A DNA stretch of 51,921 nt, from NCBI GenBank assembly GCA_903939515.1, contig CAJAHH010000074.1:1-51921 (forward strand), in the 5' to 3' direction. The stretch is from an uncultured Verrucomicrobiota bacterium. GTDB taxonomy: Bacteria; Verrucomicrobiota; Verrucomicrobiia; Limisphaerales; UBA9464. Position 1 is the stretch's first letter; every line of letters starts with the position of its first letter. Both the position numbers and the translations under genes were made by a program. Positions 1 through 12,000 of this stretch are shown here, in pieces. The notes beneath the pieces are model-generated. The model was given only the letters and a program-made list of their open reading frames with translations. It made no database searches and was not told the DNA's origin.

Positions 1-3000
1 CGACGCCGCCGCTTGGTTGGACACGATGAGCAATTCATCCTGGGCCGCCGTCGCACCCGCCGTCTTCTGGATGCCGAAATCGCCCGACAGGCTCACAAAG
101 CCCGCCACCTGCGCCTGCAAGCCGGTGACCACCAACGCCGCCTGGCCGTTCTTCACATTCAACGGCGCCGACACCGAGACATCCCCCACCGCCACGGTCA
201 CCGTCCGGTTCACGATGTCCGCCCCGGTGTTGTTGAAGGCCACGCCCACCGCGGTCGCGCTGGCACTGGCAAAGCCATCGCCCAGGCTCAACTCGGCCGC
301 GCCCGTGGCTTGCAGCGCCAACTTCTGATCGCCGCGAATCATCACCGCCACCGTGGCCTTGCTCACGCCCGCCCGCACCAAGGTGCCCGCCGTCAACGAG
401 GCCTCAGCCTGGTTGGACACGATCAGCAATTCATCCTGAGCAGGCGTCGCCCCCGGCGTCCTCTGGATACCGAAATCACCCGACAGGCTCACGAAGCCCG
501 CCACCTGCGCTTGTAGGCCGGTCACCACCAGGGCCGCCTGGCCATTCTTCACGTTCAACGGCGCCGAAACCGAGACCTCACCCACCGTCACGGTCAGCGT
601 GCGGTTCGTGATATCGGTTCCGGTATTGTTAAATGCCACGCCCACCGCAGTCGCACTGGCACTGGCGAAGCCATTGCCCAGGCTCAGATCAACCGCGCCC
701 GTGGCCTGTAACGCCAACTTCTGATCACCCCGGATCATCAGGGCCACCGTGGCGTTGCTCACCCCGGCGCGTACCAAGGTGCCGGCAGTCAGAGCGGCCG
801 ATGCGGCATTGGACACCACCAGCAGTTCATCGGCGGCGGCAGTGGCGCCGGTCGTCTTTTGCACCCCGAAGTTGCCGGCCACGGTCACGAAACCACCCAC
901 TGTGGCTTGGAGCCCATTGAGGACCAGGGCCGCCTGACCTTGGGTCACCTTCAGCGGAGCGGTCACGGAGGTGTCGCCCACGATCACCGACACCATCCGA
1001 TTCACATCCGCCCCGGTGTTGTTGAAGGCGATGCCGATCGATTCCACCGAGGCCGAGGCGAAGCCCTCACCCAGGTTCAACTCCGCTGCGCCGGTGGCCT
1101 GCAGCGCCAGCTTACCATCGCCGCGGATCGCCAGCGCCACCGTCGCGTTGCGCACACCAGCCCGGAGGACGCTTCCGGCCTTCAAGCCGGCCGAGGCATT
1201 GTTCGAGACCACCAGCAATTCATCGGCCGCCGGCGAACTGCCGCGGACGCGCTCCACCCCGAAATCACCCGACAGCGTGACGAACCCGGCCACCTGGGCT
1301 TGCAAACCATTGATCACCACCGATGCCTGGCCATTGCGGACACTCAGCGGCGCACTCACGGTCGTCGCCCCCACGGAGACCGTGAGTGTGCGATTCAACA
1401 CATCGGCTCCAGTGTTGTTGAAAGCCACACCGATCGAGGTGGCTGAGGCGGTCGCGAAGCCGTCGCCCAGATTCAAGTCGGCCGCACCGGTGGCCTGAAC
1501 CGCCAGTTTCTGATCACCCCGGATCACCATGGCCAGACGGGCGTCACGGACCCCGGCCCGCAGTGCGACTCCCGCCTCGACCCGGGCCTCGGCACTGTTG
1601 GCCACGACGATGAGTTCTTCCTGCTCGGGCTTGCTGGCCGAGACCTTCTGGACCCCGAAATTGCCCGAAACACCCACGAATCCGCCAACGGTGGCCTTCA
1701 GTCCGGTCAGAATGACCGCCGACTGACCCGCGGCCACCTGGAGAGGGGCGCTGACCTCGATGGCACCGACGCGCACCGCCGCCGTGCGGGCAACGTCTTG
1801 TCCGGTGGTGTTGAAGATCACCCCGACGGTCGTCACCGAGACCTCGGCGAACCCGTTTCCGAGGCTCAGATCAGCCGCACCGGTCGCCTGCAGCGCCAAC
1901 TTCTGGTCTGCCTGGATAACCAGCGCCAGCGTGGCATCGCTCACACCCACTCGAACCACCTCGCCTGCGGTCAAGCGGGCCGATGCATTGCGGGCCACGA
2001 CCACCAACTCCTCAGGTGCGGTACCGATGGCCGGCGTCTTCTGGACACCGAAGTCACCGGCGATCGTCACGAATCCACCGATGGTGGCCTTCAATCCGGT
2101 CAACACGACGCCGGACTGACCGTTGAGAACCTTCAGCGGCGCAGCCACCACCACCTGGCCCACAGCCACGGACAAGAGATGGTCCATGTTTTCACCGGTG
2201 TTGTTGAAGGCGACACCCACGGTGCTTACCGAAACACTGGCAAATCCATCACCCAGGCTCAGGTCAGCAGCACCAGTGGCCTGGAGCGCCAACTTCTGAT
2301 CGCCACGGATCAACAGGGCCACGGTGGCGTCGCGGACACCCGCCTTCACCGCGGTGCCGACCGAGAGAGACGCCGCCGCGTTGTTGGACACCACATAGAG
2401 CTCATCGACACCCGAGGTCGCGCCCTGGCGCAATTGCAGTCCGAAATCACCGCTGATTTGGGCGAATCCGGCAATGGTGGCCTGCAGACCGGTCACGGTC
2501 ACCGTGGACACGCCCTGGTCCACCTTCAGCGGAGCGCTGGTGGAAACCGATCCCACCGCCACGGTGAGTGTCGTGTCGAGGTTAGCCCCGGTGTTGTTGT
2601 AGGAGACCCCGAGGCCGGTGGCCGTGGCCGAGGCGAATCCGTCACCCAATTGGAGTTCGGCCGCACCAGTCGCCTGGAGCGCCAGCTTCTGATCGCCTCT
2701 CACCAGCAACGCCACCGTCACCTGACTCACACCGGCTCGCACCACGGGTCCGGCCCGCAGCGAGGCCGCGGCGGCATTCGACACCACCCACAGCTGTTCC
2801 TCGCCTGCCTTCGTTCCCGGATCAAACTTCACACCGAAGTCGCCCGACACCGTCACGAAGCCGCCCACCGTGGCTTCGAGGCCCGTGATCACCACGGTGG
2901 AAACACCCTTCTTCACCACCAACGGCGCACTGACGGAGACGTCTCCCACCTTCAAGGTGATCTCGCGATCGACATCGACTCCGGTGTTGTTGAAGGACAC

Positions 3001-6000
3001 CCCGATCCCCGCGGCGGCCACCCGGGCGAATCCAGCGCCCAGATTCAACTCGGCCGCACCGGTCGCCTGGAAGGCCAGCTTCTGATCGTCGCGGATCACC
3101 AGCGCCATCGTCGCATTCTTCACCCCGGCCTTCACCACGTCACCGACCGCCAACGCGGCGGCGGCATCCCGGGTCACCACCACGAAGGCGGCCCGGTCGG
3201 TCGCCGTGGCCGGCCGGCTCTGGAAGGCGAAGCTGCCGGACAGGGTGACAAAGTCGGCCACCTTGGCTTGGAGACCATTGACCACCACGGTCGCCACCTT
3301 GTCTTCCACCGCCACCGGCACACTCACATCGACCGCACCAACTCGGATCGACACGGTTTGGGCCATGTTCCGGCCGGTATTGTTGTAGGAGATGCCCACA
3401 CCCGTCGCAGAAACCGACGCGAAGCCGCTGCCCAGACTGAGATCGGGCGATCCGGTGGCCTGGAGCACCAGCGTCTGATCCTCGTTCAAAATGAGCGCCA
3501 GCGTGGCTCCCTGCACACCCACCCGCAGCGCCTCACCGACCGTCAACCGAGCCCCGGCGTTCTTGGTGAGCACGATCAACTGATCATCATTGGCCAACGG
3601 ACCGGTCTTCTTCTGGAACGCGTAATCGCCGGACAGCGAGACGAATCCGCCGATCGCGGCGTCCAAGCCGGTCACCAGCACGGTGGCCACTTGATTGCGG
3701 ACCACCAACGGCGCGCTCACACCCACTCGGTAGGCGCTCATGTCGAGCAACTCGTTCAGATCGGCTCCCGTGTTGTTGTATGAGAAGCCCATGGCCTGCA
3801 CCCCGGCCCGCGCGAAACCACCGCCCAGACTCAACGATGCGGCACCGCCCGTGGTCTGAACGCCATATTTGCCATCGTTCTTGATCAACAGTGCGACGGT
3901 CGCCCCCGTCACACCGCCGCGGATGGAATCACCCACCGCAAAGCTGACCGCTGCCCGATCGGCCGCGATAGCCAGATCCCCGTTGCTGCGATACTGGAAG
4001 GCGAAGTCACCCGCCAGCGAGGCGAAGTCGCCCAGGTTCCACTTCACGCCGGTTGCGATCGCGGACACGAACGGATTGGCTTCAGTGCCGACCGGCAACT
4101 GCAGCGTCTTGGCGAATCCTCCCACGAGCTGCTGATCCACAGCGGCACCGGTGGAATTGTACTCAAAACCCACCCCACGGAGCGTCGGCAGGCTGCTCAC
4201 AATCGCGCCGAGGCCGGTGTCCGTGGCGAAGGCCAATTCACCGTCCGTGCCGAACATCCGGGCGAACCCGTCCTCGAGGACGAAGAAGGGTTCCCCGCTA
4301 ATGGACAGAGCCACCCCTCCGGACGCCCGCACGATCAAGCCCATGTTCCCCCGCACCACGCCCATGCGGAACGCCGGTGTCTCGAAGATCGCATCCGCAT
4401 CGGTCACCGCCACGGTGATGTCGCCGCCGGTCGCCGAACCCGACCGCTGGAAGGCGAAGTCGCCGGAGATCTTGAGGAATTGACCCAACCGCCCGGAGAA
4501 GCCCTCGGCGATCACCAGGACAAACGGTGATTGCTGAGTACCGATCCCCAGGTCCATGGGGGCGGTGACTTCACCCACGGTCAGGGGCCCGTTCACGGCC
4601 GCGCCGGTGGAATTCCACCCGAAGCGCAAGCGATTGGCCTTGGCCTCCACGATGCCCTGAAGCACCAGGGTCGGAGTGCCGCTACCGTCGAAGGCGACCC
4701 CGCCATCCGGATTGATCTGCAGTCCGGCCGTGGCGTTGCGCACCGACAGCTCATTGCTACCCACCTTGAAGGCCAGGCTCGCGTTGCGGGCTAAACCGAT
4801 GATCGTGCCGCGGTCCATCTTGAAGGCGAAGTCGCCGGTCAATTCGAAGAACTCATTGCCCCGAGGTCCGATGAAGGCCTGCAAGTTGATGATCTCCAAC
4901 TGCATGAACGGCAGGGCCGAACTGCCCCACGGTACTTGGAGTTTGATACCGCTGGTGACACCCAAGCTGTTGGTGACCGTGATGTCCTCATTCACTACGC
5001 GACCCGTGTTGTTGAAGTCGATGGTGACCCGATCAACGCTGGCACGACCAATGGAGTCCGGCATCTTGAGGTAGATGCCCGACTCTTCGGCCGTCTTGCC
5101 CGCCTGACGCGCTGCGGACGCGTGGAAAGCGATACCTCCGGTCTTCTCAACCAAGATGCCAAATTGAGCCCCAACGATGCCCGCACCCCACGCGTCGGTG
5201 CCGGTGATCAACTTGAGCGTCGCCGACGAGCTCGACATTAGGAAATCCCCGTTGGAGCGGCGCTTCACCACATAGTCACCCTCGAGCTTCACGAAGTTGA
5301 GCATCGTGGCCTGGAGGTTCCGCAGGTCGACCATCGCCAACGGTTGGCCCGGGAATCCATCCGGCGGCTGCACCGCAACCTTGACCACCAGCGGCTTGGC
5401 GGTCTGCGCGGCCACTCTACGGCTGATGGTGAGATCCTGCGCGGCTCCGGTGTCGTTGTAATAGACCGTGGTCTGACCGGTGACCGAGGCCGAGTCGAGC
5501 AGGCGGATGCCCAGCAGCGTCGGGAACTCGAGCACCGTCTTGCCCCGACCGTTTTCCACCATGTTGCTCTGGAGGGCGACGCCACCTTGAGGGGTCACCA
5601 CCATGGCGACATCGGCGCCTGCGACGCCTGCGCTGAACCCGTGCACGCTCATGGTCAGGCGGCTGGCACCACCCGAGGCCGAGCCATCAACCTCGACCTC
5701 CAGGCCGCCGCCGGCGCGTTGGTAGAAGTAGGTGCGACCTTGCAGCTTGATGAGGCTACCGATCTCCATGCCCAGATTGCCGCCCAACTGGTTCTCACCC
5801 ACCTGGAAATTCGGCACCTGAATGGTGGTCACCACACCTTGCACAACAGTGGCTTCGGAGGCCAAACCGCTGGTAGCCTGCCGGATCTGGATCACGCCCC
5901 GGGTGTTCTGGACGTTGTCGGCCGCCTCGAAGACGAACTGACCGCTGCCAAAGACGCGACGGTTGCTGTCGCGGAACAACTCGACCGACGCCTTGGAAAC

Positions 6001-6009
6001 CACCGAATT
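1..6009 (-). repeat. Type-D modules, C-terminal array (about 14 copies, about 392 bp period, cut by the window edge)
   Basis: About residues 15,004-17,006. Fourteen units of about 130 residues are marked by the conserved Y/F-N-N-T-G turn, near 5453, 5013, 4607, 4152, 3771, 3379, 2987, 2597, 2200, 1808, 1415, 1017, 626 and 232. The typical unit is SAPLKVxxGxxxVVxTGLQA, VAGFVTLSGDFGVQ, E-L-L-V-V-S-N-x-A-A-A-S-L, AGTLVRAGVSNATVALMIRG, DQKLALQATGAAELSLGDGF, ASASATAVGVAFNNTGADI. The first four are diverged (F/Y-N-S-T-G variants) and the ones nearest the window edge are the most alike. The same arrangement in type-C modules indicates common ancestry. The array continues past base 1. Confidence 0.85.
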
Positions 6010-9000
6010 GCCGAGGCTCACGTCGGCGATCTGCACCGAGCGCTGACCCTCATGGATGCCCTTGGTCTCCGTGAAAACCAGCTTATAGTGCTGGTAGCCG
6101 AAGGAGTTGGCGAAGCGAACCGTGCTAGTGGCCCCGCGACCATCACCCAACAGGGTCTGGCCATCGTTGATCGGCACCCAAGAGGCCGCACCCGCACCCC
6201 AGACCGGGGCTGAGTCTTCATTCGATCCAAACAAGGCATAGGCACTGGGATCCCATTGCCAGATGTCGTTGTCGGTTCGGGAGGTCAATGTCATCGAGGT
6301 CACCGTGGTGGCCTTCGCCATGGACAGGATGAGCCCCGACCCCGCTCCATTGACGTTCAGATACTTCGTGGTGAAGTCGCCATCGGTGGCGTTGGACGCC
6401 GTGTCGTTGGTCGTGGACGCCCCTGGGCTGCCGGTCACCGTGACCCCGGCCCCGCGACGGAAGCCCACGAAGATCTTGTTCTCCTGACCGGTCACGAGGC
6501 CGCCCTCGATATTCGTGGAAACGAACGCCCAGGTGTCCTTGCTGCTGTCGGTGGCATTCTTCGACTCGCGGAACTCGAACACGCCGTCCAAATAGGCCAG
6601 GCCGTCGATCCGCATCAAAATCCGCCCCACGGCCGCCGCTTCGCGGAAGAAGTAGTCGGTAAAGCCCATGCCTACCTCGTCCTGACCCGAGAGGCTGTCG
6701 AGGTACAGGCGGATCTTCCGGTCACCGGCGCCCGGAATGCGCAGGGTCCGCAACGAGATGGTCTTGCTGCCCGGATTGCTCTCATCGTCTCCTTCGACTA
6801 GGTCGTAGGTCAGGTCGCCATTACGGAAGAGACCCGAGGCCGCATCGAACTTCCCGATGATGCCACTGAAGAGCGGCACATCTTCGCCCTCTTTGCGGTC
6901 GGTCTCGTGGTTGAAGCCATTCTGGAAGATCAATCCCAGGTTGCTGCCATTGAGGTTAACGCTTCCGACAAAATTCACGCGGGTCCGCAGGATGACCCCG
7001 GAGGCATCACGACCGATCCAGACGCGGGTGTCCTCGAGCAACTGCAGGGTGCTGCTGGCGAGGCCTCCGTCGATACGGTACGGGTCGGGCGAATTGTAGG
7101 CGGCAATCTGGAAAGCCGTCAGGATACCCGAGGCATCAAAGCGGGCCTGACCCAAGTCACCCAGGACGATGGCCTTGGTCTCCGACTCCGGTATTGTGAT
7201 GGTGTCGGCGCCCTCGCCACCCACGATCACCGTCTTGGCACCCAGGACCGTCAGCACATCAGCAGCACCAGCGGTCAATGCCGTCGCTTTGACCTGGCTC
7301 AGTGAGTAGGTGCTGCCTTGCAACGAGATCTCTGAAACATGGACGTACTGCTGGCCGTTCCAGGTCCCCTTCACCTCGGTGAACACGACCTTGTAATGCC
7401 GGTAGGCCACCGCGTTGTTGAATGTCACCGTGCTGGACACCCCACGCGCGTCGCCGAGATTCGTGTCCGCGGTCACAATCAAGGCCCACTCGCCGTCCCA
7501 GTCTGGGCTCTGATCCGCCTCGGATCCGTAAATGGAGATGGCCTTCGGATCCCATTCCCAGATGTCATCATTGGTCCGGGTAGTGAGCGTCAACGCGTTC
7601 ATCGGATCCAACAACGACGGCGACTTGAGGATCAGACCGCTGCCAGGGCCACTGAAATTGAGGTACTTGGTGTCCGTACGACCGTCGGTCGCTAATTGGA
7701 CACCCTCGTTGCTGGGCGACGAACCGGGGCTTGCGATGACCGGTTGGGGCTTCAGCACTCCGTTGACCGACACCAGGGCCTGAGTCTGGAAGCCCAGATG
7801 CACCTCGGCGATACGAACCACCGAGGCAGTCGCAGGTCCGCGAGTGAATAAGGGATAACTGACCGACTGGACCCCCAGCGTCGTCGGGAAGGTGACAGCA
7901 TAGCGGCTGAACGCCTGCGTGTTACTGAAGGCGACCTGCTGGGTCTCACCCGGGGCGCCGGTGAAACCTGTGTTCCCCGAGGTCACCAACTCCCAGATAT
8001 TGGCATCGGCATCGCCGCTCGCCGAATTGGTTCCATAAATGCGATAGGTCGCTGGAACGCTCTGCCAGTTGCCGGTACGCGAGGCAGTCAGGGTCAGGCT
8101 GTTGACCGCCGTCCGGGCGGTCATCGTCACGAGGAACCCGTTGTCGTTGACGGTGCCGCTTCCTGCAGGTCCCAGTCCGATGGCCGCATAATCCGTATCC
8201 GGATTGTTGTCGGTCGCGTTCGACGGGGATGACTCGCCGGATTGGATCAGACGACTCGCCGGTACCGGAACCTCGAGGAGATAGAAACCGGTTTTGCCGG
8301 AACTGTTGGAGGAGTCATTCCAGAACGGTTGTCCTGATTTCCGAGTCGTCCAGATCATCAGGTAGTCCTCGCCCGAATCCCCATCGCTCGGTTCACCGGG
8401 TTCCCAAGCCGTAAATCCCCACGGCTCGCCGGTGACCCAGCGCCATCCACCGGCAGGCTCCGTCTTGGGAGTGCCTTGGTAACCGCCAATCCAAACGTTG
8501 GCCCCGCCCGTCAGGATCCGTGCCCGGTCCCACTCCTCCTGGCTCGTTAGAGTGGCCAGGTGCCCACCCCGCGCCACGGCATCGGCCTGAGCACCGGTCC
8601 AAGATCCCGTCCATTGGATCAGTCGGAATTCGGTGAGAACTGTTCGATTCGAGAGGATATAAGTCGCTTGAACGGCGGTGAGCACCGGCGGCAGCATCGA
8701 AACGCCCACAAAGCGGATCTCGCCGGCATCGCCGATCACCACGGTGCGTTCACCCGAGGCGGACACCGTATCGCTGCCTCCGCCGGCGATGATCAGGTCA
8801 TTACCCGAAACCCCAGTGATGGTGTCGGCGCCGCTGCCGTCTGGGCCCTCAACGCTGATGACCCCACCGAAGTCATCGAACCGGATGACGCCGTAATCGC
8901 CGATGAGCACATCTTTGCCAATCGAAGCCGTCAGCGTGTCGTTGCCCGATCCGCCAATCATCTGATCGTTGCCCCCGTTGCCAACGAGAACATCGTTGCC

Positions 9001-12000
9001 GGAACCGGACAGACCCTGCACCGAGATCACTCCCTGCACCGCATTCAAAACGATCTCGCCATCGTCACCAATGAGCACATCGCTCTTGCTGCCACCAATC
9101 AGCGTGTCGTTGCCCGATCCGCCGATGAGGTTCATGGGCGTTGTGACCACAGCGCTCGAAGCCACCATCGTATCGTTGCCGCCTGTCCCGGAATTAGAGA
9201 CCGCATAGGTGACCGTGATCGAGGCACCCGACGCGGCCGCCGTAGTCAGGACGACCGTGCTACCGCTGACGGTGTAAGCCGAGGCGGCGAGGGGCTTACC
9301 CGCCACACTCACCGTGACCGGCGCGCTCAACGGAGTTCCCGAAAGCGTCCAGGTGTTCTGGGAACCGGTTCCCGTGAACGAATCGCTCTGGGAGGGATTG
9401 CTCGAAACCCGCTCCAGCTTGCCGGACTTGGAGAACCAGAGAGTTCCCTCGTCGCCCACCACCGTGTTGGACCCGCCGGCATGGATGGTATCGTTGCCGA
9501 GGCCACCGAGGATGTAGTTGGTTCCCGAGGTGGCGTAGATGGTGTCATTGCCGCCGCTCGTGCCGCTAGTCGAGATCCTCGGCGCGAACGAATAACCCGG
9601 AGGTACGCTCATCGAGCCCTCATCACCGAGGATGTAGTTCACCCCACCGTTGGTACGAATGACATCAGACCCCCCGTTGCCGATGATGAAGTTCACTCCG
9701 GAGCCACCGATAATCTCATCCTCCGCCGCCCCGCCCTCCAGGCGATTGACACCTGCACCACCCTCAATGCGGAACTTGCGTCCGGTCTGGTTGCCGCCCA
9801 CCACGATCAGGTCGTCGCCGGAACCGCCCTTGAGACTATTCACGGCGCTCGTGCTGCCACCATCGATGTAGAAACTGTCGTTGCCCGATCCGCCATCAAA
9901 CACAAGCTGCGAGGTGACGCCCTCACCCACATACACGGTGGAGTTCACCACACGTCCGCGCGCCGGGTTGTCCAAGGCCAGGGTGTCCGACGAATTCATC
10001 ACGATCGAGCGGACGCCCTTGTAGGTCTTCACCCGTCCGTTGTAGATCACCATGACCGTGTCGGACTTCAGTCCTGTTTCTTTGTCTACCTCGGTGCTGA
10101 CATGGTTCACCGAGTAGATGGGATCCGTGTCATCCTCTTCATAGACGCGCGTCTTACCATCCTCGATCGTCAGGTTCAGCACCCCTCCATCGTCGGCGAC
10201 ACTGCTCTCATCCACCAGAATCCGGCCATCGGTGGATGTGGCCAACCAATACGGGCGAGGGCGAGGTGAGATGTAACCGATCTTCCAGGTCTTCGAGACG
10301 AAGATGGAGAAGAAGAAGAAGTTCAACTCCGCCTCGGCGTAGAGGAGGACACGTCCATCGGTCGAGTTGTAAGAGACCTCGGCTCCCAAACCGATGCCGA
10401 TACCCATCAGGTAGATCTTGCCCTTCAGGGACGCGGAGAATCCCAACTCCTCGAGTTCGAAGATGTAATAGAGCCTCGCCGACATCGAAGCCTGGAAGCC
10501 GAAGAACGTGCCACCGAACTTGATGGAACCGCGGATGTCGATCCCGTAGGAGCCGTTCGATTGCACCCAACCCGCCAAGCTCACCGTGGCGATACCGAAG
10601 AGCGTCGTGCTGGCTTCGAAACTGAAGGCCCATTCACCGCGACCCAATTGGACATTCAGCGGCACATGAGAAGGCACCGAACTGGCCGGCCGGGTGAACT
10701 TACCACCCACCTGCGCGGTGATCTTGATGTTGAATTTGAGGATCTCGACGATGCTCGCTTCGCCCTCCAGCGACAGGTACACCGACTTGGCCTGAATCTT
10801 CCGACCCGCCAGATCCACATCACGGTTCATCGTGTTGATGTAGAGCTGGCCCTTGGCCTTCACCTTGATGATCTCCACCAAGTTGGCCTCTACCTCGATG
10901 GCGGCCCCCAGGGCGATGCCCTCGCTGCTAATTTCAACACCGATCTGGATATCCACCTTGGCGATGCCCACCAAATCCGCCCGCGCGCGGCCCTCCATCC
11001 GGAACACCTTGTTGACACTGTTATAGGAAATCTGCACCCACACCTCGGCCTCGAGCACGCCGGCAAAGATGATCTTGCCCTCGACCCGCACCAAAACGCC
11101 GGGGTTCAGGGTGAGCGTAGTCTTCTCATCCAACTTCACGGTCTTGACCGCGGAGGTCGTGTTCAACTCCATGCGGAGCTTGGCGTTGAACTCCAGACCG
11201 ATGGACTTGCCTAGAGCCTCACCGGAAGCGACCTCCAAGCGGAAGGCGCCCACCATGCCCTGGTCGGAGATGTCGATGTAGGCATTGACCTGCACCTTTC
11301 CGAGCGGCCCCAGGGTCATGTAACCGTTGATGCTCAACGTGAACTTCTGATCGGCGATCAGGAAGAACAGGTTGGCCTCGACCTCGAAGCCGCCCGCGAT
11401 GGTGAGCTTGCCCGAGGCGCGGATCAGGATGTACCAGCCAGCTGGTTGGTAGGTGCCATCGATGTTCTTGGCGGCCCCCTTGATGGTCACCGTCCGGACT
11501 GTGGTCGGATTGGTTAGACGGTTTCCATCCGCATCGATCTTGGGGCTGCCGTCGGCATTGAAGGCCGGCACGTTCTCAGTCCGGGATTCCTCCATGACCT
11601 TCCCCTTTTCATCCCGCATCGTCTCGAAAGCCGGGTTCGTCTGAGGGATCGTGAAGACAATGTCCTTGCCGAAGGTGTTGATCTGGACCAACGCCTCGAC
11701 CTCCAGCTTCAAGCCGGTGATGCCCGCGGTCAGGTTACCGGTGAAACTCGCGGCAAAGCCAAACTTGCCATCCTTAGCACCCAGGTAAACCAACGCGGTC
11801 ACGCTCAATGACAACAACGGAGAGCTGCGCGGCCCAATGGTCAGCCGGCCCGAGGCGATCAGAGTGAAGCCCTGCGAATCGATGCTGATGGCGAAGCTCG
11901 CCGCCAGACGGAAGATCTCGGTGTCACCCACCTTGAAGGCGCCGACCGCCGAGATCACGAACGTGAAGCTCTTAGCCCGCGCCACCTGATGCACATCCAG

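Noticed and set aside
1798-3783. Plus-strand frame of 661 codons
   Set aside because: It lies antisense to the type-D modules. Its product is rich in His, Arg, Gln and Gly with no domain, as expected from the opposite strand of a GC-rich repetitive gene.
8264-8665. Enzyme domain (formylglycine-generating/sulfatase-modifying type, whose fold resembles C-type lectins)
   Set aside because: The length of about 135 residues, W-I-G-G, E-P-x-D and W-N-D fit the C-type lectin family; the longer FGE-sulfatase core and its catalytic cysteines are missing.
8560-10269. Plus-strand frame of 569 codons
   Set aside because: Antisense to the RTX-like blocks. The minus-strand frame has clear domains (Gly/Asp repeats, then the C-type lectin) and this one has none.
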